Shown: positions 1 through 10,589, numbered from the stretch's first letter. The stretch: DNA of 64,000 bases from Proteles cristata cristata (GCA_017311185.1 JAESUZ010003526.1:310001-374000); one strand, 5' to 3'. Translations and numbers: made by a program. The notes: generated from the sequence alone by a model not told the origin.

Positions 1-89
1 CCCTGGATCCATCCTTCGTGCCGTATCACTGCCCCCAAACATCATGCTCTAGTCCCTTTCACGATGGGTCTGAACATGTCTGAAATACT

Positions 90-330
90 CTCCATGCCTC
101 TGTACCTCTAGGCAAACTCCTATTCTGCCTCAAGGCCAAGCGGGGGCCTCTCCTCGAACTTCACCGATGGCACTCTCTCTTGTGCCCTCAGTGTACACCC
201 TATTACAATGATCGGGTTATCTGTCCCCATATCATAATCGTTCTTCCAGGCTAAGGGCCATTTTTTCCGTTCCTTCTCTGTATCTTCCATGGGACACAAA
301 TTCTAAGTGTTTGCTTAGTGAACGGTGGCC
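90..330 (+). repeat. L2-like LINE fragment
   Basis: Runs such as ggcaaactcctattctgcc and a trailing poorly conserved region resemble the 3' part of L2 in sense orientation. Strongly diverged, so the assignment is tentative. Confidence 0.35.
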
Positions 331-2110
331 CTCATATCATCATGAGTAAAAACCAGGGGCGAAAGGTACATCGCTGAAGGGCCCTCCAGCTCAGCTACCT
401 GTGCTCCTGCGACTCCAATCCCCTCCATCCTGGCTTCAAACTGGAGGCAGGAAATTGCCCACACGGCCACCATGGAGATTCTGCAGGTGGACAGCTGCAG
501 CGGCCAGCGGCCCCCTCTGCCTCTGAGGCCACAGATTCACCAGCTGCCTAGACGCTGAGCGTCGGAAATATTTTCATGGCAGCTTTTATGCTGAGAAATC
601 AAGCAGTGTTCACAGGCTTTGGCAGGAGGTGGGATGGCCTGACAGGGGCAGTTCTCAGAAACCCCAGGATGGGATCTCTTCAAAGCAAGTCAGTCTCCCT
701 GGGTGAGGCCTGCCTGTCTGTAGGGTGTACAGCTGGCGGGGGCGGGGGGTGTAGGGAGGAGCCCCAGGCACACACTAAGAGTCCTGAATCCCTGACCTCC
801 CCGAATTCCACTATCCATCGTCCCCTCCAGATACGACTCACCCCATTTATCAACTCTACAAGCCAGGCATCCTCACCAGCCGTCCACCTGCAGCTGCCCA
901 CAACAGGTCCTCGAAGACCCAGGCTCGCCCTCTGAGTCCTCAAACAGCGGAGCTCAGGGCCAGCACACCTGACACGTGAACTGCACTCTTCACCCTTGCT
1001 CACTTTCACAAGAGCAGACACTTCCCGTGGGAACTTATATGGCAACACGACAGACAAGGATTGCATTGTTCGCCAGGCTCCCTGTTAGGGCCACGACTCT
1101 TCTAAGCCAGAACCCTCTGTTCTTGTTCTCCTGCCCTCCAACACAGTAAGGCAGCATTTGCTCGTGACAATGAAGAAACCAACAGGCAGGGTCTGCAGTT
1201 GGTGGTGGTCTATTCTCACAAAGCAGAGAGAAGTACAATAGCCTCTCCCATGGTCCTCCCTCCAACCCTCTCCCCCCACCATCATCAGCATCCTCATTTC
1301 ACGGACAGGAAAACTGAGTGATCTGCGGGCCCGAGGCTCAGGGCCCCACTCGGTGCCCACACAGCCTGCCCTGTCTTGGGGTTCCCAGCTCCTCATCACT
1401 TTTCGCTGCGAGCTCGTGGCTGGCTGTGGACAGGAAATCCCAAAGTCCCAGGCAAACCTGGGGTGCCCTCAGCATGGTGCCTCCCATCCCACGGGCTGAC
1501 CCCGCACCAGTGTGACCCAGCCAGACGAAAGAAGGTAAAGCATGGGGTACAGAGCAGAGTCCCATGTAGCTGGGGAGAGGGTGCAGATGATGGCCAGGGG
1601 GTTGTGGCTGGAAACCCACGTCTGGGGACACCAAGCAGGAGAGAGCCAGGCCAACGGTTGAGGGCAGGCCTAGGTAGGCACAGCCACCTGGACAGTGACT
1701 GCCTGGGAAGCAAGGTGGGGCCCTGCCTGGGAGGAGCACAGGGAACTTTTTGGGGTGATGGAATTATTCACCATCTCAACTGCAGCCTGGGTAGCCAGGA
1801 GCTTGCATGTCAGACCTCCCACCTTGGCACTAAGGTCTGTGCATTTCACTGTGTGTCAATTACACCTCCCAGGGAGGAAAGGGAGCAAGAGCTCCCTCTG
1901 GGAACTGGAAACTGTGTCCCCTATTTCCCCACCGGGCCCCTAGAGAAAACCATGTCCCCTGGAAATGCTGCAGATATTTTTAAGGATTCAACTCAATGGC
2001 TTTCGGACCATCTACTGGGGAGGCCCTACTCTGGGTGGGGGTCTGAGGACTAAAGCCTCCTTCGAGAAACTTCACCATGCCAGATAACAAAATGAAAAAG
2101 GAGTGACTTA
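330..2110. other. Intronic DNA, largely unassigned
   Basis: No gene or recent repeat is recognised. A short MIR remnant (minus) is likely at 1270-1345, seen as tcatttcacggacaggaaaactgag. Open frames here, up to 225 codons, show no family resemblance. Confidence 0.5.
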
Positions 2111-2124
2111 AAGTTCACATACCT

Positions 2125-2425
2125 CATCCCCGCAAGCACTATTGTAATGCCCACTTTGCAGATAAAAAAGCCAAAGGCTCAGAGAAGCCCCCAGATTACA
2201 GGCAGGGAGCAGAGCCAGGCCTTGGCCGGACCAGACCAGTCCTTTCAGATTCCTGAGAGAAACTGGGCCTTTCTGTCTTGAACGCTGCCAAAAAGACGCA
2301 GCAAATGAGCAGAAGAAATATGCTTCTTTCGCCCTTTGGGGAGCTGAAGTCGAGAAGGGAAATTGAGGCACCGAGAGGTTGACCAGCTAACACCTGCCGA
2401 AGTGGGCAGCAGACCACGTCAAGCA
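2125..2425 (-). repeat. Two MIR remnants
   Basis: The segments 2125-2225 (cccactttgcagataaa, then ggctcagagaagc) and 2345-2425 (gggaaattgaggcaccgag) each match the MIR core in reverse orientation. They may be two insertions or one rearranged copy. Confidence 0.5.
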
Positions 2426-2439
2426 GGGTCTCCCAGTTA

Positions 2440-4310
2440 AGACTGAACTGGTTAAAACGGAAACCTCGGCTCCCGTCCAGGTCTCAGTGCCCTGGGGTCA
2501 AACTGTCTTGCCCGAGGCATCCAGTCACCCCGGTCACCTTAAGAGAGGGGGATCTGCCATGCCTGCAGAAGGGCCTGCTCAGCAGGAAAGAATGACTAAT
2601 GGTCCACACGGGTATTCCGGGCAGCAGAGGTGGGGGGGCCTCCCAGCTTCCCGCCCCAGAGAGCTGCAGATCCTGTCCTGATTGTCGTCACTTCCCAAAA
2701 CTCACCTGAAAGGGTGGACCTCCCTCCTAAAACTGGATCCACAGAAAAGAACAAAACACCGGGGTCCCACTTGAGCAGATCAGGAGGGCCCTGGATCCCG
2801 GGTCTCCCAGTCACCCTGGCACACAATGGGCTCTGCCCTAAGGGGAGGCTCCTGCAAACCCCCCGCCCCAACCTTATCAAGGCAGCAGAAGTCCTGGCTT
2901 TCTCTGCCGGGTAATTTCTAAGAATGGAACCCCGCTCAAGGCCGCAGAATGCAGAGTTCTGTATTTGAACAGAGGAGAGGCGCTACCTACCGAAACCACG
3001 GGAGAATTCCACTCAGGTCACGGACAAATGGGCTCAGCTCCCAAAACACTACGAGTCGGCAAGGAAGCCACTCATGGCAATTTCAGTGTACTACATTCGG
3101 GCTTTGAGGACACTTCAGGGAAGGATGTGCCACAGGTCAACAGCACCCAGGGCCACATTGTGACATCCAAACAAACAGTAGAGGCCCAGAGAGTCAAAGT
3201 CACATCGATCGCAAGTGGGATCCGCACACCACAGACAGCAAAGGGCAGGAGGAACAGGGTGAGGGTGGGGGCTGCCTTTCCCAGGGGCGTTCTCAGTCGA
3301 TTCAGGCGTTTACTGGGCAGCTTTTGGTTAGAGCCCTGTGTCTGACACAAGAACGGACTTGCTAGAGTCTGTTTCTTCAAAGAAGGTTTATACTAAGGTA
3401 GGCCCCTGACCACATTTTAGCTTCTCCGCATGGGGGAGGCGTGGGGGACATCAGGCTCAGAAGAAGGTCTCCCGGCAGCTCACAATCTGGGCTGGGGTCA
3501 GGGTACTCCCACCCTCTGGGAAGGACCACTCAGGTAGGCCTTCTGAGACCAGTCTCAGCCCAGGGTTTTCCTTTGATGAAGTAGGGTCGACGAGGCTGCC
3601 CCTTACTCCCAGGGTTGCATTCTGGACAGAGGGGCGAACAAGCACCAGAGTTCAAGGTGCAGAGGGTACTTCTAAGGCCGAGGCTCTTCTGTCTCCTCCC
3701 TCTGTTTGCTGGCAGACACCTCGCCTCTGGCTGGAGAGGCCCTCAGGGAATGCAGGCATCCTAAGGAACGGGTAGAGAGAGGACCCTTCCAAGGAACGTA
3801 GCCCCAGTGGCTGTGAAGTGTTCCTCGATCCCACCATAAAAAGAAACAGCCAGCAGCTGCTCCAATTCCCCCAAATCCGTAACTCCTTTCAGGAAGGGGG
3901 AAGATGATCATTCATTGTTCATTCAACTAGTGTGTCCTGAGCCAAGTGCAAAAATTCTCCAGCGGCTCATGCGCCCTGGAATCGGCGCGGCCGAAGTGAG
4001 CCCGGGGCCTGGGGGTGGCATCCGCAGTCCCGTGCTTCTCAAGGGCCCCCTGTGCCACATTGGGTGCCCTCCCAACTCCTCAACGTGACCGTGAGCTGCA
4101 GACCCCTTTTCTCTCATTCACCCTCAAGGGCCCAGGACACACCCTACTTGGTTGATGCTGCTGAGCACATTTCTTTAAATAAGTGTTAGACGTTCAATAT
4201 AATAATAAGCATAAGCCAGCTGACCTTCACTGGGAAGTTGCTGGGCACCAAGCCGCAGCTTTAATGAGGCAGGACAGAGCACAGTCTAAGATATAGCTTT
4301 CTTTGTTTGT
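2440..4310. other. Intronic DNA with no recognised feature
   Basis: About 1.9 kb without a recognisable repeat of recent origin, exon or RNA gene. This is the longest such stretch of the intron. Some of it may be very old L2-like debris, for example around 3905-3960. Confidence 0.5.
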
Positions 4311-4327
4311 AAGCTTTGGTTGTTTGT

Positions 4328-4543
4328 TTTAATTTTTTTTCATATTTATTTGGTTTTAATTTTAGAGAGAGAGAGAGAGACAGAGAGGGAGGGGCAGAGA
4401 AAGAGGGAGAGAGAGAATCCCAAGCAGGCTCTGAGCTGTTAGCACAGAGCCCCACTGCGGACTCGACCTCACAAATCATGAGGTCGTGACCTGAGGAGAA
4501 ATCAAGAGTCAGGCGTGAAACTGACTGAGCCACCCAGGCATCC
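4328..4543 (-). mobile_element. Carnivore tRNA-Lys SINE (SINEC_Fc type)
   Basis: Non-autonomous, pol III-transcribed retroposon mobilised by L1. Reverse orientation: a T-rich tail, a GA-rich middle and a head ending gactgagccacccaggcatcc. Diverged. A short target duplication, taagctttg, is visible at 4310-4318 and 4553-4561. Confidence 0.9.
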
Positions 4544-4562
4544 TGCCATCCATAAGCTTTGA

Positions 4563-4740
4563 ATGGTAGTGGTACCTCCTTCACAAGACTATCAGGAGGA
4601 TTAAATGAGATAATGCAGGGAAAGCATTGAGCACAGTGTCTGGTACTTAGCAAAGTCTGATCGATGTTAGTTATTATTACTGGGTTATTCGGACCACGCA
4701 ACAACACTATGAGGCATGCCCATCTTGCAGATTAAAAATT
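4563..4740 (+). repeat. MIR
   Basis: Sense MIR 3' half: aggattaaatgagataatgc, gcacagtgtctggtacttag and ttattattactg in the expected order. Confidence 0.6.
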
Positions 4741-4843
4741 GAGGCTAACATATGAAGAAAAACACCGACAGAACTAAAAGATGAAACCAGACAAGTGACA
4801 GTTGGAGACCTGGACACTCCTCTCTCAGAACTAAGAAAGCAAA

Positions 4844-5047
4844 GGGACACCTGGGTGGCTCAGTCGGTTAAGCATCTGACTCTTGATTTCAGTTCAAGTC
4901 ATGATCTCACCATTCAGGCTTTGCTCTGACAGTGTGGAGCCTGCTTGGGATTCTCTTTCTCTCCCTTCCTCTGTTCCTCCCCTACTTGTCCTCTATCTCT
5001 CTCTCTCTCTCTCTCTTAAAATAAATAACTAAACTTTAAAAAAACGT
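4844..5047 (+). mobile_element. SINEC, older copy
   Basis: Head gggacacctgggtggctcag, CT-rich middle, and tail aaataaataactaaactttaaa. Several head substitutions suggest it is older than the 5160 copy. Confidence 0.9.
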
Positions 5048-5159
5048 TTTAATAAATAATTAAAAGAATCAGAAAGCATAAACGTATGCTCTTGAATCAT
5101 AACAGAATTAAACTCAAAATCAATAACAGACAGGTAGTTGCTTAAAAAACACACTTCCA

Positions 5160-5381
5160 GGGGCGCCTGGGTGGCTTAGTCGGTTAAGCGTCCGACTTTC
5201 GCTTAGGTCATGATCTCGCGGTTCGTGGGTTCGAGCCCCGCATCGGGCTCTGTGCTGACTGCCAGCTCAGAGCCTGGAGCCTGTTTCAGTCTGTGTCTCC
5301 CTCTCTCTCTGGCCCTCCACTGCTCACGCTGTCTCTCTCTCTTCTAGAAATAAATAAAACATTAAAAAAAAAAGTTTAAAA
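5160..5381 (+). mobile_element. Young-subfamily SINEC inside L1
   Basis: Diagnostic changes of the young group: cttagtcggttaagcgtccg, gactttcgcttaggtcatg, gtgctgactgccagctcag, and ctagaaataaataaaacatt at the tail. A perfect 16-bp target duplication, aaaaaacacacttcca, flanks it at 5144-5159 and 5382-5397. Confidence 0.95.
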
Positions 5382-5578
5382 AAAAAACACACTTCCAAAT
5401 GAGCCATGGGTCAAAGGGGAAGTCTGAAGGGGAATTTTAACATTTTTTGAACTGAACGAAAATGAAAATACAACACCAGAAATTGCGGGCTGGAGGGCTA
5501 AGAGATCGTTATACTGATGAAAAAGGAAAGGCTCAGAACAGTAACATAAGCTTCGCCCTTAAGAAATTAGAGAAAGAG

Positions 5579-5744
5579 GGGCACCTGGGTGGCTCAGTTG
5601 GTTAAGCATCTGACTTCGGCTCAGGTCATGATCTCATGGTTTGTGGGTTCGAGCCCCACGGCTCTGTGCTGACAGCCAGCTCAGAGCCTGGAGCCTGTTT
5701 CAGATTCTGTGTCTCCCTCTCTCTCTGACCCTTGCCTGCTCACG

Positions 5745-5779
<35 letters not shown>

Positions 5780-5812
5780 ACATAAATAAAACATTTTTTA
5801 AAAAATTTTAAA
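5579..5812 (+). mobile_element. SINEC inside L1
   Basis: Perfect 18-bp target duplication aagaaattagagaaagag at 5561-5578 and 5813-5830. The middle holds an uninterrupted (CT)n of about 28 bases. Confidence 0.95.
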
Positions 5813-6559
5813 AAGAAATTAGAGAAAGAGACGTAAATTAAACCCAAAGCAAGCAAAAGGAAAAAAGAAAAAGCAAAAATCAATCAAATCAAAAATAGAA
5901 AAGCACAGGGAGAAAAAATCAAACCCAAAACATGTTCTTTGGGGAAAAAAAGTACTTCTAGCTACAGTGACCAAGGGAAAAAGAAGACACAAATTACCAA
6001 TGCAGAGAATACACGAGGAGCCTCTCCACCGCTTATGCCCACAAGTCAACAGCTCAGATGAAACAGTCCAATCTTAGAAAGACATAAGCCAACAAAATTC
6101 ATTCAAGATACAGTCCTGTATCTACTAAAGAATAAAATTCACAAGTAAAAACCTTCCAAAATAGAAAGCTCCAGGCCCTGACAGTTTCATTGGATGAATT
6201 CTACCAACATTTAAGAAAGTGATAACGCCTATTCCACACAATTTCCCCCAGAAATCAGAATAGGAGGGACTATTTCACAACTCACACTAAGAGGCCAGCA
6301 TTACTTTCATACTAAAAGCATGCAAAGAAATGACAAGAAAACCACAGACAATGTTCCTCATGAACATGGCCACCCAAATCCTCGACAAGAAAACAAAGCA
6401 AAATAAAATCTAGCAATATATACAAAGGATTAGCGCATCAGGACTCCGCGTCACCCCAGGAATGCAGGGCTGGTCCCACAGTCAAAGCATCGGTGTAATT
6501 CACCACATTAGCAGACAAATGAGGAAAAGCCACAGGATCATTTCAACAGAACAAAAGAA

Positions 6560-6655
6560 ACTGAGGTTCTGTGAGTTTATGTGACTTGTCCAAAGTTACA
6601 ACGAGGGCCAGAAAAAAGCCCCAACCCTGTCGTCTTGACTCTGATCCAAATCCTG
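6560..6655 (-). repeat. MIR remnant
   Basis: gaaactgaggttctgtgag followed by gtgacttgtccaaagttaca is the MIR core in reverse. Confidence 0.5.
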
Positions 6656-6658
6656 ACA

Positions 6659-6710
6659 ATACTCGGTGTTATACGGAAACCAACCTGACAATAAACTATT
6701 AAAAAAATAT
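6659..6710 (+). mobile_element. L1 3'-terminal fragment
   Basis: ggtgttatacggaaaccaac then ctgacaataaactattaaaa resembles the end of carnivore L1 3' UTRs, which terminate in a GACAATAAA-type signal. Very short, so tentative. Confidence 0.4.
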
Positions 6711-6864
6711 ATGACAATAAACATTGTGTCCTTGAGAACTTCACAAAATAGGTCATCCAATAAAATGGACTGATATTTAGTTAAAGAAAGTAAAAGAATC
6801 AAAAGAATTTTTAAAATATTTTTTATTCGAGAGGGAGAGAGATTCTTTTAAGTATTTATTTTAA

Positions 6865-7084
6865 AAAAATTTTTTTAGTGTTTTATTTATTTCTGAGAGA
6901 GAGAGAGAGACAGCATGAGCAGGGGAGGGTCAGAGAGAGAGGGAGACACAGAATCTCAAACAGGCTCCAGGGTCTGAGCTGGCTGTCAGCACAGAGTCTG
7001 ACGCGGGGCTCGAACCCACGAACTGCGAAATTATGCCCTGAGCCAAAGTCGGATGCTTAACTGACTGAGCCACCCAGGCACCCC
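6865..7084 (-). mobile_element. SINEC, first of a head-to-tail trio
   Basis: Full element in reverse with a clear B box, cggggctcgaaccc, ending gccacccaggcacccc. The next element begins at once at 7085. Confidence 0.92.
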
Positions 7085-7276
7085 TTAAATATTTATTTTT
7101 GAAAGTGCATACATGAGTAGGGGAGGGGCAGAGAGAGAGAGGGAGAGGCAAAATCCCAAAAAGGCTCTTGACAGCAGCAAGCACGATGCGGGGCTCAAAC
7201 TCATGAAACACAAGATCATGACCTGAGCCAAGACCAAGAGTCAGATGCTTAATCGACTGAGCCACCGAGGTGCCCC
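7085..7276 (-). mobile_element. SINEC, second of the trio
   Basis: Starts ttaaatatttatttttgaaag and ends gagccaccgaggtgcccc. More diverged than its left neighbour; it probably supplied the A-rich tail into which that one inserted. Confidence 0.88.
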
Positions 7277-7396
7277 TAGAGAGAGAATTTCAGCAGGCCC
7301 CATGCTCAGTGTAGAGCCCAACACGGGGCTTGATCCTGGGTCGAGTCTGAAATCAAGAGTCAGATGCTCAAATGACCGAGCTACCCGGGTGCCCCA
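7277..7396 (-). mobile_element. SINEC head half, truncated
   Basis: Only the tRNA-related portion remains: cacggggcttgatcctgggt, then gaccgagctacccgggtgcccc. It abuts the previous SINE. The most diverged of the three. Confidence 0.8.
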
Positions 7397-7429
7397 ACAT
7401 CAAAAGATTTTTGAAAACAATTTGTATGG

Positions 7430-7688
7430 GGGCGCCTGGGTGGCTCAGTTGGTTAAGCATCCAACTTCGGCTCAGGTCATGATCTCATGGTCTGTAGGTT
7501 CGAGCCCCTCATCGGGCTCTGTGCTGACAGCTCGGACCCTGGAGCCCATTTTAGATTCTGTGTCTCCCTCTCTCTCTGCCCCTCTCCAGCTTGTGCTCTG
7601 TCTCTCTCGGTCTCAAAAATAAATAAACATTAAAAAAAATTGTTTTCATAAAATAAATTTAAAACCTAAAGACAAAAAAATAAAAATA
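7430..7688 (+). mobile_element. SINEC
   Basis: Full-length with an A-rich tail. Perfect 16-bp target duplication aaaacaatttgtatgg at 7414-7429 and 7689-7704. Confidence 0.95.
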
Positions 7689-7779
7689 AAAACAATTTGT
7701 ATGGTGGTCAGACATCCTCCCCGAAAGACAGGCAACCCATCCCACATCTGCCACGGGTATTTTGTCTCCAGTGGTTTAC

Positions 7780-7870
7780 TCAGGCTCCTGCATCACAAAT
7801 GGGGACTGTACAAGTATTATCCCCATTTTACAGATCAAGAAACTGAGGCGCGTCTCCTGACACCTATACT
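7780..7870 (-). repeat. MIR
   Basis: Reverse MIR core: tattatccccattttacag, then atcaagaaactgaggcg. Confidence 0.6.
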
Positions 7871-7914
7871 ATGTGACACTGTCTATCTGCTCATGAGAGC
7901 AGATTGGGTTTTTA

Positions 7915-8127
7915 AAATTTTTTTTAATGTTTTTATTTATTTCTGAGAGAGAGAGAGAGAGAGTGCAAGCAGGGGAGGGTCAGAGAGAGAGGGAGACACA
8001 GAATCTGAAACAGGCTCCAGGCTCCAAGCTGTCAGCACAGCCCGACGCAGGGCTCGAACCCACAAACCTGAGATCATGACCTGAGCCGAAGTCGGACGCT
8101 CAACCGACTGAGCCACCCAGGCGCCCC
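7915..8127 (-). mobile_element. SINEC
   Basis: Full element in reverse, from T-rich tail to gccacccaggcgcccc at 8127. Well preserved head with both promoter boxes. Confidence 0.93.
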
Positions 8128-8188
8128 TTACACAAGCTTAAATGATAGATGGTACATATTTCATTTCCATCAGACGGTGCTGGGCTAG

Positions 8189-8214
8189 CACAGATGCTAG
8201 TGCTAGCATCTGTG
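8189..8214. repeat. Perfect 12-bp inverted repeat (2-bp spacer)
   Basis: cacagatgctag, tg, ctagcatctgtg. The arms are exact reverse complements. Flanking gctag and atgctag units extend a local pattern of three GCTAG repeats. It lies between two SINEs and is in neither. Confidence 0.9.
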
Positions 8215-8289
8215 ATGCTAGGAGTGAAGAGGAACCTTGCTGCTCACTTGGACCAGGACTGACTGACATCTTTTAAAACCAGAGATTTT

Positions 8290-8476
8290 GGGGGGTGCCT
8301 GAGTGTCAGTCGGTTGAGCATCCAACTCTTGATTTCGGCTCAGGTCATGATCCAAGGGTCATGGGATCGAGTCCTGCATCGGGCTCCGTGCTGAGTGAGG
8401 AGTCTGCTCAGGATTCTATCTCCCTCTCTCTGCCTCTCCCCCCTCAAAATAAATAACAAATAAGGATTACAAAAAA
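8290..8476 (+). mobile_element. SINEC, older subtype
   Basis: Head ggtgcctgagtgtcagtcgg, middle gctcaggattctatctccctc, tail caaaataaataacaaataagg. Target duplication cagagatttt at 8280-8289 and 8477-8486. Confidence 0.88.
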
Positions 8477-8489
8477 CAGAGATTTTAAT

Positions 8490-9086
8490 TGAAGGAGGAG
8501 TACTACCACAAGACAAATACATAATAACGTGTTGTTGTCGTCGTTTTTAAGGAAAAAAATCCTCTGGTAACAGGAGGCTTAACTGGATCAACAGCAGTGG
8601 AAAAACCTGGATTTTAGTCAGCTAGGGTCACCTTGACCTGTCCCTGGAAACACTCCCCGTTCCCTCTGACTGCACAGCTCTGGAGGGGAGAGCACAGAGA
8701 AGCCCTTCCCCCACACCCCCAGCTAAGGGTCCCTTCCCCATGGCTGATCCTCACCCCTGCGGCCAGGTCTAGAGCACAGGCCCTCCTCAGATTGCCCGGC
8801 GGCACCCTAACATTCCACTGGGCTTGTGTGGGGCCCGCTGCCCCCTTGCACGGTGGCCTCTGGCTCACAGACATCCCACTTCAGGTTATGGTGATCCACC
8901 CTTCCACACGGAGTCATTCATCCAGGAAGCATCTGCCACCTAACCCAGGCAGCGCTAGGGTCCCTCTGGCATCCGAACTCCCTTTTCATCTAACACTCGC
9001 TGTGGCCAAAGACAAGAATCCAGTCCTGCCACTGACCAGGTGGCTCAGAGATCCCTGGATGGCCATTTACAGTTTACAGGTGTAAG
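8490..9086. other. Intronic DNA with no recognised feature
   Basis: About 600 bp without a recognised repeat. A plus-strand open frame of 150 codons (8633-9085) is present but resembles nothing known and runs to the edge of the SINE. Confidence 0.5.
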
Positions 9087-9290
9087 GGGGCGCCTGGGTG
9101 GCTCAGTTGGTTGAGCGTGGGACTTCAGCTCAGGTCATGATCTATAGGCTCATGAGCCCTGCATCAGGCTTTGTGCTGATAGCTCAGAGCCTGGAGCCTA
9201 TGTCCCCCTCTCTCTGCCCTCCCCCACTCACACTCTGTGTCTCTCTCCCTCTCTCTCTCAAAAATAAATAAACATTAAAAAAAAAAAAGA
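9087..9290 (+). mobile_element. SINEC
   Basis: ggggcgcctgggtggctcag at the head; the B-box region is damaged (ctcatgagccctgcatcagg). Tail of AAATAAATAAACATT plus A12. Confidence 0.92.
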
Positions 9291-9399
9291 GAGCATAAGG
9301 ATTCCGTGGGATAACATCATCCTCATGAGGCCACCTACCCGCTTCAAGTCATCCTGCACTCTCTCAGGGTCAGATGCTCGCCTGCCCTTTGTTGCATGA

Positions 9400-9650
9400 A
9401 CAAATACTCCCCTGCCTTCAAGGCCTTTGCCCTGCCCTCCCTCCACCCACAGCATCTGGCCACTGGCTTATCACTCGGGTCTCAGATTTCAGGTCACCTC
9501 CTCACAGACACAGGGATTTCAGTCCCACCTCTCCACCAGCCACTCTCTAAAACATTCACCAGTTTTACCCCCTTCAGAGAAGGCTCTGTGCTTCCAGGAG
9601 TATTGTCTCTCAATGTTCTCAAAGACTGGCTCTATCAGTGAATTAATAAA
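9400..9650 (+). repeat. L2 LINE fragment
   Basis: cactcgggtctcagatttca then ggtcacctcctcacagacac and a final gaattaataaagg follow the L2 3' region in sense. Confidence 0.5.
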
Positions 9651-10127
9651 GGTGGGTGGGGGTGGGGAATGCTCTAGATTAAAGAAAAGGCCCCTTGGAG
9701 CAGACAGATCTCCCAGGCTCCCTCCGTGCAGGGTGCCTAATGAAACAGGTGGAAAGGGGGAAAGCAGCTGCTCTGATTGGAGGGAATACTCCGGAGAGGA
9801 ACAGCCGTTGGAAGGGGGGGCTTGGGGAGAGACACCAGGGAAAGACAAACTCTCTGGCCTGTGACTTTGCAAAGGGGCTGCGTCAGGCGGCCCGGGGTCC
9901 AGCCAGCAGGGCGCATCCCACCCTTCCTAGCACGACGCTGAAAGGTTGTAAACTCTTCCCACGCATCCACCGGGGAAGGAGGCGATGCCTGCAGCCGGCT
10001 CAGCGCCTGCGGGTGGAGGAGCCAGGGCACAAAGCTTTCTCTTCCTCCGCTGCAGAGCTGGCCCCCTGCCCGGGGAGGGGGGACGCAGCTGCGGCGGGGG
10101 CCTCCCTTCTCCCACACATCCACAGGC

Positions 10128-10342
10128 GGCCACCAGGCACACTCCCAAACACACCTGCGTGGCCTCGCTCACACGCTGCCACGCCCAGTCCCAGTCCCAC
10201 ACACGGACACTCAGGGCACACACACTCTTAGGGCAACTGACCACACAATCCCAGAGGCGCGCGCACGCACACGCACACACACAACCTCAGGAACTCGCTC
10301 TGTGACATCCACGATCCTTCCCTCACACGCGCACACGCGAGC
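10128..10342. repeat. CA-rich low-complexity tract in the CpG island
   Basis: Cryptic (CA)n on the plus strand mixed with CACG and CTCA units. It begins about 165 bp inside PEMT intron 1. The CpGs in the tract distinguish it from an ordinary CA microsatellite. Confidence 0.8.
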
Positions 10343-10388
10343 GCCCCGCCCCCGAACACGCAGTCCCGCCCCCCAGCGCCCCGCCCCC

Positions 10389-10401
10389 GTTGCCTGGTAA
10401 C
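10389..10401. promoter_or_regulatory. RFX X-box
   Basis: GTTGCCTGGTAAC fits the RFX dimer consensus GTNRCC-N(0-3)-RGYAAC with both half-sites complete. It lies in intron 1, about 108 bp beyond the PEMT exon 1 donor, inside the CpG island and flanked by GC boxes. Occupancy is inferred from sequence only. Confidence 0.55.
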
Positions 10402-10408
10402 GGGCGGT

Positions 10409-10425
10409 CACGCCCACTGGGCGTG
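10409..10425. promoter_or_regulatory. Inverted pair of CACGCCCA / TGGGCGTG boxes (SP/KLF type)
   Basis: CACGCCCA, one base, then TGGGCGTG form a perfect 8-bp inverted repeat. Each arm is a KLF/SP-type CACCC/GC box. It begins 8 bp after the RFX X-box, so the two could form one composite element. Confidence 0.5.
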
Positions 10426-10508
10426 GCCGGCTGTCTCAAACCCCGGAAGACCCACCTGGTAGCCGGATCCCTGTCCCCGCCTCCCCAGCACCGCGGCCCG
10501 GTCAGTAC

Positions 10509-10571
10509 CTGCCTGAAGTCAACATTGCCGAGGCCTCCGCAGCAGTCCGGCGCCGCCACCGAGCTGCTCAT
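10509..10571 (-). CDS. PEMT: PEMT, first coding exon (phosphatidylethanolamine N-methyltransferase, long isoform N-terminus)
   Basis: PEMT is an integral membrane enzyme of the ER and mitochondria-associated membranes that converts phosphatidylethanolamine to phosphatidylcholine by three S-adenosylmethionine-dependent methylations, mainly in liver. The minus strand encodes 21 codons from ATG at 10571, ending SSVAAPDCCGGLGNVDFRQ. This matches, as I recall it, the extended N-terminus of mammalian PEMT, where the human long isoform has SSVAGPDCCGGLGNIDFRQ followed by ADFCVMTRLLG. The reading ends in CAG followed by GTACTG, a good splice donor in phase 0 (GT at 10507-10508), exactly where the family sequence continues into the next exon. 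The human start methionine aligns with CTG at 10602-10604 here, so I chose the first downstream ATG, which has a weak context (C at -3). The open frame extends upstream without a stop to an ATG at 10823. All catalytic and membrane segments lie on later exons outside the window. Confidence 0.88.
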
Positions 10572-10589
10572 GGGCTCCGCTCCCGGGCC

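Larger units (their letters stand above)
5060..6562 (+). mobile_element. L1 ORF2 fragment, interrupted by two SINEs
   Basis: Sense L1 ORF2 nucleotide sequence from the region between the endonuclease and reverse transcriptase domains into the reverse transcriptase domain. Landmarks are aatgagccatgggtcaaagg (about 5398), aggccctgacagtttcattgg (6173), aggccagcattactttcata (6292) and caccccaggaatgcagggctgg (6452). Many frameshifts and stops; not coding. SINEs at 5160-5381 and 5579-5812 split it. Confidence 0.8.
1..10508 (-). other. PEMT: PEMT intron 1 (part)
   Basis: This is everything 3' of the exon 1 donor on the minus strand. I searched by eye for the next exon, which should encode the ADFCVMTRLLGYVDP segment, and did not find it, so the acceptor probably lies beyond position 1. 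The intron is repeat-poor at 330-4300 and crowded with SINEs at 4328-9290. Confidence 0.75.

Noticed and set aside
1376..2053. 225-codon open frame in PEMT intron 1
   Set aside because: On the strand opposite PEMT, with low-complexity composition and no resemblance to a protein family.
4261..8522. Several 60-150 codon frames ending in LSLSLSL or VAQSVKHPT
   Set aside because: These are translations of SINE copies (CT-rich block and tRNA head).
1..10508. Second PEMT exon
   Set aside because: Searched by eye on the minus strand for the ADFCVMTRLLGYVDP-coding segment and did not find it.
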